A DNA stretch of 64,000 bases from Agelas oroides (lineage: Eukaryota > Porifera > Demospongiae > Agelasida > Agelasidae): contig OX422185.1 in the NCBI GenBank assembly GCA_949130485.1, positions 12,595,967 through 12,659,966 of the forward strand, read 5' to 3'. Made by a program: the position numbers and the translations under genes. The notes under the pieces are model-generated. The model was not told the origin of the DNA. It was given only the letters and a program-made list of their open reading frames with translations, and searched no databases. Of this stretch, positions 15,901 to 25,839 are shown one piece after another. The stretch's first letter is position 1. The number at the start of each line of letters is the position of its first letter.

Positions 15901-18900
15901 AAAGACCAACCTTGAGCACATGCTGAAAGCAGTTGATGCTGCTCCAGTGACAAGATGCCAGAAACTGCGGCTGTACAAGGCTGGTATATGTCCACGGCTG
16001 ACATGGCTGTTGACTGTCCAAGAACTCCCCATCACTTGGGTGGAGCAGCAGTTAGAAGCAACAGCTACAAGATTTGTGAAGACGTGGGCAGGTCTAGCAA
16101 AGTCAGCCAGTACAGCTCTCCTATACCTCCCCCAGAGAATGAGTGGCCTGAACTTACCCTCCCTGTCTGCCCTTTACAAGCAGCTCCAAGTCTCAAGACA
16201 GTGCCAGCTACTGACATCAGCTGATGCCTGTGTACGACACCTGGCAGAGAAGCACCTACAGAAGGAGGACAGACTATCCAGGAAGAGCTTCACAGTGATA
16301 GTTCGTGATACCCTAGCTGACGATCCAGGCCGTAACAGGAAAGCCCTGTCCCTAGCTGCCAAAAGGAAAGTCAAAGACAGGGAGGCTAGACAGCGACTCT
16401 CCCAGGTACAGCAACTTCCGAAGCAAGGAGAAATGATTCGTGCCACCTCCTCAGAAACAGCAGCTGTATGGGCCAAAGCAGTCCAAGCCCTACCCTCCAA
16501 CACCATGAAGTTCGCTCTCAATGCCGCTCATGACTCTCTCCCACATAATGTCAACCTGCATATGTGGAAGAAGAGAGATAGCCCCACTTGTCCATTGTGT
16601 GGAGAGAGGCAGAGTCTACTGCATATTCTCAACAACTGCAGTGTGGCAAGAGACCTCCGACGCTATAACCACCGTCATGATGCAGTGCTGCGAGAGATCG
16701 TTAAGTTTGTCCAACCGAAACTCCCCCCAGCGACTAACCTGGCCGCCGACATCAATGAGTATGCATTTCCCACGCACATTGTCCCCACAGACCTCCGCCC
16801 AGACATTGTTTGGTGGGATGACCAGCAAAAGTCTCTCATGCTTGTGGAGTTGACCATCAGCTATGAAACTAATTTCGATGATGCAGCTGAGAGAAAGGAA
16901 GTGAAGTATGAAGAACTGATTACTGGAGCTCAAGCCTCTGGCTATGACGCTGAACTCATTACGCTAGAGGTTGGCTCTAGGGGAGTAATCAACCCTGCTG
17001 GCTTCAAGCGTCTCAAACAGACCCTCAATATCTGCTCCACCGATATGTCCGAATTTCTACTGTGCACTTGCAAGCAAGCAATTGAAGGATCATACAGCGT
17101 CTGGTGCAGTAGGAACAGAATAACTTGAATCTGTGTATGTTTACATTATCGTTTGTGCTGTCAGTATTGTTATACGCATACCTTTTAACTACTCTGTGGT
17201 GACCCAGTTAATATGTGCAATGCAATTGTTTAGCATTTAGGCATCTACACTGGAATATGTTACCCCCTTATTGTATTGTACATTGTCTCACAATGCAATG
17301 AAGGAGATTTAATGAAATGAGAGAGAGAGAGAGAGAGAGAGAGGACACCCCACTCACTGTGTTGCACGTCCAGCTTCTGTAACACTGTTGGGAGGCTGCC
17401 AGAACTTGAATGGTATACGAAGAAGGGAGGAGGGTTGAATGCAAATCAGTGGCTTCCCTGCAAAGAAGTAAGCCACAATGTCCTCCTGCAACATACTAAG
17501 CTGGAACTCAGAAGCCTTCACTGTCTGCAGTAGGCTGGATGAGGTGGATGTGTGCTGCTGTAGCTCCATATGAACATTGTCAGAAGATGGGTGATAGCGG
17601 CTACGGACCAGCTGCAGAAAGTCATTGATGCCATGGAGGCTGGTAGGAGGGAATAAATTGATGTGAATTCACTTGTCCATATCTCAGAGGTTACTGCAAA
17701 TGATATGATACATAATGTACTTCAAGGAATAGTTACCAACCTTTCACTATTTCCAACAATGCAGTTTGAGTTGTCATTAAGTTCAGAGGTGTACACCTTT
17801 GCTGGTTCCTCTGGGAGGAAGCGGGTCAGGGGGAATGGTTGCTGTTGCACTTTAGCGGTGGAGTAGACTCCCTCAATGAAGGCATTGTGAGCTGTTATGA
17901 TGTGTTTCGCCACAGTATACAGACAGTCATCTCCCTCACCCTCAGCTACTACATGTGTTAGATAGAAGCTGTGATTAACACAACTACATTAGCACCAACA
18001 TGGTTACTTGCCACCAAGAAGATCCTATCATTAGCACAATTAGACATCTCATACCAGAGAGATAGTTCAGTAGTGGAATATCATCAGCAATGGTATAGAT
18101 TTTAGTTCCTTGTCTCAGTGCTGCATACGCTCTTATACCAATGGCACCACCAATCAGCTCCATGTAGTGGTTGTATTCCTCTGTGCATGTGTGCATATGT
18201 GTACATGCTGCAGTAATCAGGGCCAGTACCCACCATTGTGTGCTGAAAGCAACTGACCTTTGACCCTGTTGTACAGTGTCTGAATGTGCTTGCCTTCTTC
18301 TTTGCTGTACCTACGGACTGCCAGCTCCACTACACGACCAACTGAAATGGTTGCCGCATGCTCCTTTGTAACCAGGTGTGCTAGTGTGTGTGTGAATGTT
18401 CATTATGTATGCTAACTTGACAGCAGCTGAAGCAACATTTAACTTTATGTATGTAGCACAGGCTCACAAAAGGCTGTGTGCAGCCACTGGAGAGTTGTAG
18501 CATGCTCTTTTGTCACCAGATGTGCTAGTGTACACATATTTGTATGTGCATTATGATAACGCTTTGGTCGGTGTCACAGCAGCTTAGTCACTACTACTAC
18601 ATGTATGTAGGACAGGCTCACCAAGGGCTGTGTGCAACCACTGGTAGAACTCCAAGAGATCAGGCAAGAGAAGTCCTCCTGCCTGGAGCTGAGGCCACTC
18701 TTGTGCAAACCGGCCTAGCAGGTAAAGGTCTCCACCCTGGGTATGACTTTGAATGTCCCCAGAATTCAGGACACTGTGGATAAAGTCTTGCTCAGTGGGA
18801 AAGCTGGGGTAGCACAGTCCTAAATGTCTGCAGAGGGACATCAATATGACATCACAAAATCATGTGGCCAGTGTTGGATGTCGGAGTCAATCTACACACC

Positions 18901-21900
18901 TGATACTGATGAAGAGTTTGTTCAACGAGAGCTGAGAATGCTGGGCAAACTGGAGCAATTGAAATGTCAACTCTATAAATTTCTGCTAGAGACAACATAT
19001 ATAGCTACACCAATTCACTAGCATGCCAATGATATTCACTTTTTCCTTGAGTTCACTCCAGGAGGGTTGGTAGATGCAAGTGTGCCACAACTTTTCATAA
19101 TTGTCGAGCTCCTGGGATGTCCTAAAAGTTCCCCGCTGGCAACCTGGAATGACTGTACCGGTGCTGAGGACGTGGAAGTCATATGGCTCACACATCAGCT
19201 GGGAGAAACAACAGATATATACCATATTACTCATTGCAGTATATACTTCCTACAATGTTAGCATTGTGAATGTTACACTGTACCTTGTGCAGTCTGTTGG
19301 TACAGGCCGTGACCAGGAAGGACCGTTCCTCATCTGACAGATGAAGATTGTTCCTCATGTGCATCCACACAGTTCGCAACTGAGAGATGCAGTAGTCCCG
19401 GACAGAGAGCCTCTTAGAGATGATAGGGCCATGGATGTCTGCTTCAGCCTTTGGTTGGGTCAGAAGTGCAATGCAAAAGGCCCCAAAATTGGCCCAGAGC
19501 AGGAGGTAGAGGGAGTGCAGGGTGTAGGTGCCCCGGGTGGCATGTTTCACATAGTCTTGCCGTCCAAACAGCCCCTCAGGTGAGAGTTCCACTCCACAGT
19601 TATAGAGCAGGCCATCCAAGTTAATCTTGGCATTGTACTTAGTTCGGGTTGCAGTGGGGTGAAGTGACAGTGATAATAATGTTTCTGGCACACACATAAC
19701 TATATAATACTGTACACAAATGACACTTGCCACAATCTATGATTCAGTATCCTGACCATACACACTTCTTACCATGAATCCAGTCATGTATGTTTCATGG
19801 AGCTCCCCTGGATTGAAAAGGTGGTACCAAATATGGTTAGAGTGGGTTGGGCAGCCCAAGACCACACCCACCAAGTTGGCTAAGGAGTGGCGGAGGTCAA
19901 TGTCTGATTGGTCTAGTAAGAGAGGAAAGAAGTGGGGAATGGAAGGTGGGGAACATATTAATCAAATGGTAGATGATTTAATGACAATAAAGTAGTAGTC
20001 CAAAGCATCCTGCAAACCAATGTCTTCACCTATCCGCTGATGTTCACTTAGTACAAACAGCTGGTGTATGGGATCAATCTTCTTCTTCGTGGTGGTAATG
20101 GACTCAGGGCAGCAGAGCATCAGCTGAGGATTCAAGAAGCACTGGATCAGCTGGATATAGCCCTCCTCTTGAAGATAAGGAGCAAGTTTGCCTCCCACCA
20201 CATTACATAGTAGCTCGGAGGCCACCTGTGCATGGAGAAAGGTATGTGTAAATGGAGGTGTGGTTCCACTATAGCACTGGTGTACCTTCTTGTCATAGAA
20301 GTCATAGTATGCACACAGCCAGACCATCATGCAGAAGTGGAGTCTCTTATTCGCTGTGTTATTTGTGGTATCTTTCCCATGCATATGATGGTAAGGGGAG
20401 CTGATCAGTTTCACCTGCACTGATTGGGCACTAGAGGGAGGAGCAGAGAGTGTATTAATGTTTGTTCATGTTGGGTGAACTTACATTAACTGTATACACA
20501 TCTTACATATCACAATTCTGGACTAGTGTACAGTTATTGATTTTGATGACATTCGCATTCCTCTAACCACTCCTTCTCTTCCTCTTACCACTCATTAGCA
20601 ATGCGTGTTAAGCTCTCCACCTCCTCCCTACCCTGGTGCACACATCACTCTGCTCACACGCAAGTACAGTGCACCCAACTCTGTCCTCTCTGCACCAGGC
20701 AGCATGAAAGGAAGGAGGTGTGGCTTGGACTCCCAGGGGCCCTACAGGAGGGGCACGTCAGTACATAAGTAGCTGTAGATCAGTACTACATCTCAAGAAT
20801 GATGCTACTTCATTCAAATTACTGCCGGTCATCTCAGCATTTACTTGGTGTTACAAGAGCACAAATCCTTTCATTCAGTTACATCAGAGGCAGTACAGTG
20901 AAAGATGTGAAACTAAGAAATGAAGGCTAGCACCATTTGTATAAGCTAGACACAAAACACATGCACGAGGACAACTATAGGGATGATACTGGTACTGGTA
21001 TCAAGTGAAATATCAAAAAACTCTTTAAGGAACACTAAAGTTTATCATTCATAGATGAATTTATAATACACCTGTACACTCACAGCAATCTGCTCATGGA
21101 AGGGCTTTAGACAGTGTAACCAACGGCAAAGAGAGTCGTATTTCTTGGTCAACAGTTCCGAGAACTTTCGATAGCTCTTCAACTGCTTTACCATGTGTAG
21201 AGCCAGCACCATCCCATGTCCCTGCATGTCCCCCCCTCCCATTTTGACATCATCCAGGAGCCTATTCAAATGAGAAAAGAAAAAATTTCATACAGAGCAA
21301 CAGCTAACATTCTAATGGTTACCTGTTGATGTTCTCTGTGAGGGGATGGACCTCTCTCATACGAGGTTCAAAGGGGTCAAGGTGGGTGGCCAGCTCCTGT
21401 AGAAGCACCTGCAGAACAGCCTGAAGCTCTATCCACAGTAGAACACTCTCCTCCACCTTTGTGGTAGACGATGCAAGCTGCTGAGTGATTTCATTGGCAA
21501 TGCAAATCAGGCCAGACAGCTTGTATTTTTTAGCCTGTAGGTGCTCCAGCAGGATGAGAAAGTAGAGGTGTGCAAGTGGTTGCTGCATGCGTAGGCACTG
21601 GGAGAGAGAGTTCAGGATGCTTAATCAAACTCCAACTACATTAACATATGATGGAGAACAGTGCTCCCGCCCACACACATGCACTAACACACTGACCTCA
21701 CAACTAGCTTTACGGATGGAGGAACACTTCTGGTAGAAGGTCGGGATGTACGGTGCTGGGGAGCCCAAGTCTGGTGTGGCCATCAGCACACTGCCAACCT
21801 GAGACCGTTGCTTGTGGTGGTAGAGCAGTAAGGGTCCAGAGAGGGCCTCCATATGTTGGTCACATGACCCTAAGATACGCCTCAGGTAGAGTTTGAACAT

Positions 21901-24900
21901 ACACATGCTGATGGTTCTTTGAGGAACCTGCAGGGTAGAGATGGGTAACTATGCTTGGAGAGCCCACTTCATAAATCCTGGGTACAACATACAAACCACG
22001 AGCAGGTGTCACACCTCAGTTCCGGTTATTGACTGTTGGCACTGCTGCAACTGATGCTGAGTGCTTTCCAGGGGGTTAGCTCTCCACTGCTCCTGCTCAT
22101 TAGATAGCTTCAAGAACCACTGAACATCTTCACTATTATATCTACATTGATAGGTGGAGAAGAAGTGAGCAAAGAGACTCTCCATGAAGAGCTGGACAGA
22201 GTGGTTGTCGTGGTTATGGAGACTTGGAATGCAGCTGGTCTCCGAGATCACCTCCATTACTACTGAAGTCACTTCTGCTAGGCGGGGACACCGCTCCTTC
22301 AGCTGGAATGGGCCAAAGGGAAGTGCTTACACTTGCACACAGGGATAGCAATATGTTACATTTCTCTATCAAAAATACATTCAACTGAGTCACATAGGTA
22401 CCTCCAGAGTCTCAGTGAAATGCCTGTTCAGGAGTGTCTGGAAAATCTGCTGTCCCTTCAGAAGGATGTCTTCCTCTAGAGTGGGGCTTGTCTGGATTGC
22501 TACAAACACTGCTTGCATCACATTTAGCCGGGCCTCCACAACGTCCATCCCCTTCCCAACCCTTCCTTCTTTACTTTCCAATGCCACATAGACTTGCTGC
22601 TTCACTACTGAAAGATTCATCACATCGCTGTGTGTGTATGTGTGTGTCATGTGTGTGGTATGTGTGTGGTATGTGTGTGAGTATAGGAGAGAGTACAAGT
22701 GTGACTGTGTATAGAGAGTAGGGGTGTACACATATAAAAGGTCGAAGGAGTGTTGGCATGTACCGGTAGGATTATTTAGATGCACATAAAGCCCTGTGCT
22801 AATTATTTGCTGCGCTTATGTGAATGATAGGGAGCCATGCAGCATGGCCCACAAGCAAAGTTAATGTTTTGAATCCCACAGATACAATTTGGTGTCTTCT
22901 GAGACCATTCCAGACCAATGTGAACATACACAGAGTTACAACAACATGCTACATCAATATATTAACATATTTATTTGTATGCTTGCATACGCTTGACTTC
23001 GTATATTACTATGGACTGACAGCTCAGCAGCATAGTATGATTGTAATTTGCTACACATGACTTGTGTAAATGTTGAACAAAAAATGTGAAGCGATAGTTG
23101 CACATGTGTGAGAGATTAGTAAGTAAAAATAACTTAGCGTACCACATTTCTTCGATAAGATGCTGTGGCTACCATTTTTTCATCGCTCACTTTTCTGCAG
23201 CTACTATTCGAGGGTGGCTCATATAAATCCTGCAGACATTTGTACGGGTGATACAGTGAAGCGTTAGATGCTATCAGTAGTATGTGCAGCCTCTCTGTCC
23301 TATAGTTTCAGCCATGGAAACAATTAAGTCGCACAACATGAACAGCCCTGGCGCTAGCTTGGTGACCATCCCCAGCAGTTATTCGCACACGTATGCAGTG
23401 TTTTATTTGTCAGAACTTTTGATTGTATGGCTACTATTTGAGAGTGGCGTCTATTCGAAGTATATAGAAACACACCTGCACTTGCCAGGGTATATGCCTG
23501 AGCCTGAAACTCTCGAAAATATGCCCATGGGTGATGAACTTAAGTGGCTCCTCAAAGAGGGGGGTGGGCATATTTTCAAGAGTTGCCGATATTTCTCTCC
23601 TTTTTTGTCATGTGCTTGCTTATGCAATAACACCAAATGGTGTCTGCCTTCATTTGTTAGTCCCTCCTCTTGCATAGTGCTGCTTCTTTGTTGCACAACA
23701 GCATGTACTGGGGCACAAATAGGTGGACATACTGTCGAGAGAAAAGTATATTTTGCAACAACTTCATTCAAGAAGGGGGGTGGGGTTACTTTCGAGAGTG
23801 GGCCTATTTTCAGTAGATTACGGTACATGTGTGTATGTGTGTGTTTACATGTAGATACCTACCGATATGTCTTAAACCAAACAGTCATCTTTTTAGGCTC
23901 TGTTGTTAAGGAAACATCTGGGCCATAAGTGGCCCCCAATATGACATTGAAGAGTGTGTTCACCACAAAGGCAGCAATGTGTTCAGGAGTGCCAAGAGGG
24001 TTCTGCTGGATCTGTTTGGTGGTGGCACTGACCAGCTGTTGGCATGACTCCTGCTGTGAACCCATTGGGAAAAGAAGGTGGGGCACTGCCCTTGCAGTCT
24101 GAGGATAGGGGAAAGAGGGACATAGTGTTTGTTGCACAAAAGACTAGCCATGTCATGTTTGCAGCGACTTGACGCTCTCAAAGCCAACAACTGAGTAAAA
24201 TTTGACCCTAACAGAAAATTGGGCCAAAGTAGGTGGGTGCTCTTTCAAGCGTGAGACCTCCTTTGCAAGGCTATGGTGTTGCTGTCTTAAAAATAAAATC
24301 TACTTCATCAGCTCTATTTCAAAATGATAGGTTCAACTGTCTAGCAGCACAAATTGAAATAATTATGTTAAACTAGTTATGGAGAACTAATTCTTATCAA
24401 ACATGCAGAAACAACTACGTTCTGACAGAGGGAAACTGTACAGTGAATATAAAGCTTTCTTATTGCTTTGAAGTACTCTAACGTACAAGTCTTCAGATAT
24501 ACGTGTGCATGTAGAGAGGAATTCTTTGTGAAGTGTTCATGATGACGTGTTCAAGTCATGGGTTGTCTCACACACTCACCCCACATAAAGCGGCCATAAA
24601 CAAATTTTTGGTGGTTCTGAGAGGGTTTGGCTGCACTGGTTTTACTCTGCCAGATGTTGTATGAGATCATGGCCATCTGAATGCAGGCTTCCTGTAGCAG
24701 GTAAAACACACTGGTTGGACCCTCACTTTCAAACTGCACTCCAAAGTCACACCTATAGAGTAGCATAACACATGGTCACGGTTAGACATTCATACCAGTG
24801 CAGAAGAGGTAAGTCTACGTGTATGAATACTATCTGGATTCCCTTTGCTAAGTCATGTGCCAATGTTTAAGGCCAATGTGCCACTCTTGCAAGCTAGACT

Positions 24901-25795
24901 CTGTACATTTTATGTTCACCTCTGGAGGAAGCCCAGGAAGGTGGAGGCTACTAGATGAGGTGCTGTGCTCTCCATTTTCTCAATGCAACTCCTGATGAAC
25001 ACACTAAACTCCTCACATTGGTAGATTTTAGGTTTCCTATGCAAAGATCCAGATCCATATGAGGAAGCATGTAAACAAGTTTTTGAAAGCACTACTCTGT
25101 CAGTAACATGTGATCGCTACAGTGAGTAATTGTCTCTCTCACTTGTAAATTGTGTAAGCAAGCACTAGGTAGAAGGGGAAGTCCCGAGTAAAGTTCTGTG
25201 CAAGATGATGGTTGATCTTCCTGAGGGCATCGTTTACATCATTGTGGCTGCTTTCAGGTTTTGCCTGAATATAGGAAAGATGGACCATCAATAGACTGTC
25301 CTAGAGCTAGAACAGGCACTTACATATTTCTCATACTGATAGAAGGTGGATAAGGCCATTGTGAAGGTCCCAGAGTCCTCACAGATGATCATGAGCTCTC
25401 CACTGGGAAAAAGGAGCTTCTTGAGACCTTCCTTGAGGTTGACTAATGGATGATACTTCTCACGAGTTACGAACTGCATCAAACGCTGGCTGTAACCTGG
25501 AAATTATAATTCACAAAAATTGTATGCATGTATAGTCACTGGAATGAAACACAAATGCTCGCTATTACACGCTTCCTTCCACCCTTTCACGACAGTACTT
25601 TGATTCCATAGTGGGAGGTCACAATATTCATGATGCAGAAGAATTGCAGAAATTGCTGGTCATCTACTATGGGAAAACACCAGTGGCTATTGGTAGAGTT
25701 CCCACAGAAGCTGAGATGAGGTAACTCGCATTATCAGTGGCGACAAAACTGCATAAGTTTTTCATGCTGCACATGATGAAAATCTGGTTGGTGGC
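6689..25795 (-). CDS. RNF213 (mysterin)-like C-terminal region protein with C-terminal SAM domains, 5' end unresolved
   Basis: Exons in transcript order: 25795-25726, 25666-25591, 25489-25324, 25264-25143, 25036-24920, 24752-24580, 24098-23863, 22627-22402, 22302-22015, 21927-21697, 21597-21323, 21261-21084, 20430-20286, 20225-about 19986, 19912-19773, 19637-19284, 19198-19040, 18972-18900, 18827-18622, 18380-18258, 18180-18055, 17968-17741, 17639-17358, 9818-9758, 9674-9558, 9462-9156, 9014-8940, 8859-8750, 8638-8271, 8168-8100, 7202-7006, 6922-6689. They total about 1,900 codons; most junctions keep phase, but the one near 19986 does not and is unresolved. LLLPDLLEFYQWLHTALG, CLYTVAKHIITAHNAFIEG and FQLSMLQEDIVAYFFAGKP recall the conserved C-terminal region of RNF213, a giant AAA+/RING E3 ligase of the cytosol and lipid droplets. 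This similarity is from memory and distant. No AAA+ Walker motif, RING or RZ finger is visible. An acidic exon (8638-8271) precedes two SAM domains. Confidence 0.6.
7261..7969. mobile_element. Tc1/mariner-pogo-type MITE
   Basis: Ends TACAGTAAAACCTCCGA and TTAGAGGTTTTACTGTA are inverted copies bounded by TA, as expected for TA-inserting elements. GTCCGCTGTAGAGAGGTTGT-like segments occur near both ends. It contains no transposase ORF. It lies in the intron between the first SAM exon and the 8100 exon. Confidence 0.85.
8186..8214. repeat. Poly(G) run of 29
   Basis: An uninterrupted G tract lies 18 bases from the acceptor of the minus-strand exon 8168-8100, so the pre-mRNA has poly(C) next to its 3' splice region. 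Its length may be unreliable because homopolymers are hard to sequence. Confidence 0.9.
9870..9911. repeat. (AG)n microsatellite at the left flank of retrotransposon copy 1
   Basis: A pure AG tract ends in GGAA immediately before the element start GTGTGAAAAA. It is one of three GA-rich junctions around the two R2-like copies. Confidence 0.9.
9912..10105 (+). promoter_or_regulatory. 5' UTR with long-range pairing (copy 1)
   Basis: The first ten bases, GTGTGAAAAA, are the reverse complement of TTTTTCACAC at about 10095-10104, just before the ORF. The same arrangement occurs in copy 2 (13674 and about 13857). R2 and related LINEs often start with an HDV-like self-cleaving ribozyme whose first helix is made by the 5' end; that identity here is only a hypothesis. 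Confidence 0.45.
10129..13419 (+). CDS. R2-like retrotransposon protein: zinc fingers, reverse transcriptase, restriction-like endonuclease
   Basis: The frame is open from about 10114 to the stop at 13417-13419, about 1,096 codons. The first in-frame ATG-like position is actually TTG at 10129, and the ATG at 10113 is in another frame. Two C2HC-type fingers lie at the N-terminus (CPFC...HLQHC and CPKC...HLKNSASC). The RT has FRPIALTSC, LDLANAYGSVHH (motif A Asp), GVYQGDPLS and YADD (motif C). Near the C-terminus a CCHC knuckle, C-x2-C-x8-H-x4-C (CTLC...HVLNSC), precedes RPDIIYWD...IELT, the PD-(D/E)XK-type nuclease of R2-group elements. Such proteins nick a DNA target and copy their RNA there. 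Start usage is unclear: a frameshift relative to copy 2 or non-AUG initiation, as known in R2, are both possible. Confidence 0.92.
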   Translation: MQEVQRECPFCGQFFQGLGNHLQHCKDRQGRNYSQYLSKKTLQKKTRKRKELCPKCQKSFLRLDTHLKNSASCRSISPPAINCETLEPDSSGPTRSENPPNQPDDDFSHFHDTMPQHLHNAAPISAMPGSSSDPPQCKAPLKLPSSREDWQKANAFFKENLVPTVLQATSAEEKNYILADGIYSYFSSHYGIKQSSTTSKRKTPRHEKHDRALKKVNELKNKARKDLRQAKREGKTGEVILSLARNFFSLVRQQSQLKKKSRKSSEASSAEKTRQHCHKNFWRFARELLNDDVASKISPQFSADEAFHFFSTTYQSTPASFMRPSWMPTPQPPTTEFETDTIVAEEIQAVVKRTKSGSSPSPFDQVPYQVFKRCPDLTAALIDLFNCCWATKTIPLAWKTAGIKLLGKSSAIDNPSTPTNFRPIALTSCIGKIFTSILKNRWLNYMLENGYLDPGVQKAFMTATPGCTEHHSKLASILFEARKKHKSLAVAWLDLANAYGSVHHSLIQFSMKHYHAPPELCSILDALYSDLSATILTQEWTTPSIPLKIGVYQGDPLSVVVFNTVINSLLDTLQTRDDLGYTLSDTQDRINLLQYADDTCIVADGPATCQHLLTMVERWLAWSGMKAKVPKCFSLALQGSTGRTFDPQLTLEGQTLPFMGNQTIKFLGLPIRIPHDPTMARVNLKESLDRMLKSVDQCPVTRKQKLKLYKLGVCPRLNWPLTIHELPLTWIERQLEATATRYLKKWAGLAKPANPNLLYLPKESGGLSLPSLSSLYKQLQISRQCQLLTSSDPCVRRIAEKGLQSEELVQRKKFRPAITVRNTMQQDPSLSRKALRVAAKRSVTKEDDHARLSQLQSLPRQGHMVRSFPPDMPAVWAEAVQGLPDEQFKFALNAAHDTIPHNANLHLWKKKDHDTCTLCGDDHQNLVHVLNSCRVARDLRRYNERHDAVLALLYEVVKEHLPDTTSSTVDLISSEYSFPCHIVATDLRPDIIYWDETTKKASLIELTVCFDTLFEGAIKRKEDRYQELLDTIQDAGYTASLVTIEVGSRGIPNPTGFLKLKTNLGLSRATLVNLMVTASRQAITGSFKIWCMRNQK
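13644..13673. repeat. GA-rich tract between the two R2-like copies
   Basis: Degenerate GAGAAGGAGA repeats separate the 3' end of copy 1 from the 5' end of copy 2, consistent with both copies inserting into one GA microsatellite. Confidence 0.8.
13674..17311 (+). mobile_element. R2-like non-LTR retrotransposon, copy 2
   Basis: It starts GTGTGAAAATTTCATTGAAG, colinear with copy 1, and ends after CAATGCAATGAAGGAG and TTTAATGAAATG. A pure (GA)n tract follows at 17312-17342. It has the same orientation as copy 1, antisense to the host gene. Confidence 0.85.
13874..17128 (+). CDS. R2-like retrotransposon protein, intact ORF
   Basis: ATG at 13874 opens an uninterrupted 1,084-codon frame. The order matches copy 1: finger CPFCGNEFRGLGNHLPHC at residues 16-33, second finger CPKCHKMF...HLKNSAIC, and a Pro-rich linker with a duplicated SPPAISDPPEP unit. 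The RT has LDLANAYGSVHH, GVYQGDPLS and YADD. A CCHC knuckle C-x2-C-x7-H-x4-C (CPLC...HILNNC) and RPDIVWWD...VELT follow. All catalytic motifs are present, so the protein could be active. The clade cannot be fixed without a tree; R2/R4/NeSL-type elements with a restriction-like nuclease are the nearest group. Confidence 0.95.
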   Translation: MATTPDQRPRGALQNCPFCGNEFRGLGNHLPHCKDRQGRDHSIYLAQKTLEKKSKKGSRKACPKCHKMFVRLDTHLKNSAICKSVASSDPSPPPEPSPPAISDPPEPSPPAISDPCILNNIPMPANSAHHQKPDLRPSLKLPSSKEDWAEADLHFCEHLVPAVINESSADAKNSVLCDGIYQYFSEKYGVRRSSPGKAERKRKNHDRALKRVKQLKNAARKEFQRAKHEGLPPESIRVLAQNFFTLVREHNQLKRVSHNASLGKQARKAKKCCHHHFWRYAKELLDDGAANQTTPQLGEEVAADYFEDVYHSTPKIFNRPDWMPTPQPPTEEFYCEEIATEEVQSAIKHMKIASTPSPFDQVSYMIFKRCPSLRMALVDFFNYCWAQSEIPSQWKIAAIKLIGKSSAADDPTSPSNFRPIALTSCVGKLFTTILRNRWLSYMTTNGYLDSSVQKAFMKATPGCTEHQSKLAAILAEARKTHKSLAVCWLDLANAYGSVHHSLIQFSIQLYHAPAQFCNILQSLYSGLLGTIISSSWSTPTIPLEVGVYQGDPLSVIIFNTVINSLVDTLQTRPDLGFSVSNSHQVNLLQYADDTCITANSPAACQHLLDMVDSWLQWSGMRAKVPKCHCLALQGKLLDPHLSIQNQTIPFIGSGSIKFLGMTIQVPANQSETKSVLKTNLEHMLKAVDAAPVTRCQKLRLYKAGICPRLTWLLTVQELPITWVEQQLEATATRFVKTWAGLAKSASTALLYLPQRMSGLNLPSLSALYKQLQVSRQCQLLTSADACVRHLAEKHLQKEDRLSRKSFTVIVRDTLADDPGRNRKALSLAAKRKVKDREARQRLSQVQQLPKQGEMIRATSSETAAVWAKAVQALPSNTMKFALNAAHDSLPHNVNLHMWKKRDSPTCPLCGERQSLLHILNNCSVARDLRRYNHRHDAVLREIVKFVQPKLPPATNLAADINEYAFPTHIVPTDLRPDIVWWDDQQKSLMLVELTISYETNFDDAAERKEVKYEELITGAQASGYDAELITLEVGSRGVINPAGFKRLKQTLNICSTDMSEFLLCTCKQAIEGSYSVWCSRNRIT
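17312..17342. repeat. (GA)n microsatellite at the right flank of copy 2
   Basis: A pure GA tract directly follows the 3' end of copy 2 and precedes the acceptor side of the host exon 17639-17358. Confidence 0.9.
18350..18645 (-). repeat. Tandem duplication across an exon-intron-exon segment
   Basis: About 147 bases are present twice: GCATGCTCCTTTGTAACCAG at 18357 versus GCATGCTCTTTTGTCACCAG at 18503, and ACAGGCTCACAAAAGGCTGT near 18467 versus ACAGGCTCACCAAGGGCTGT near 18613. The outer copies are the real exon ends (18380-18258 and 18827-18622). The inner copies are decayed exon edges inside the intron. Confidence 0.8.
23140..23830. mobile_element. Repeat-derived intronic segment with GATGAA/TGGCTCCTCAA module
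   Basis: ATGCCCATGGGTGATGAACT and GTGGCTCCTCAAAGAG at 23521-23560 recur in diverged form at 54622-54665. GAGAGTGG-type motifs and an AGATTACGGTA end occur as in other intronic repeats here. Open frames across it have no recognisable domain. It fills the intron between exons 24098-23863 and 22627-22402. Confidence 0.5.
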
Positions 25796-25839
25796 CTGTG
25801 AAAAAGGCTAGTGGTTCCATATACATACACATTTAATTA

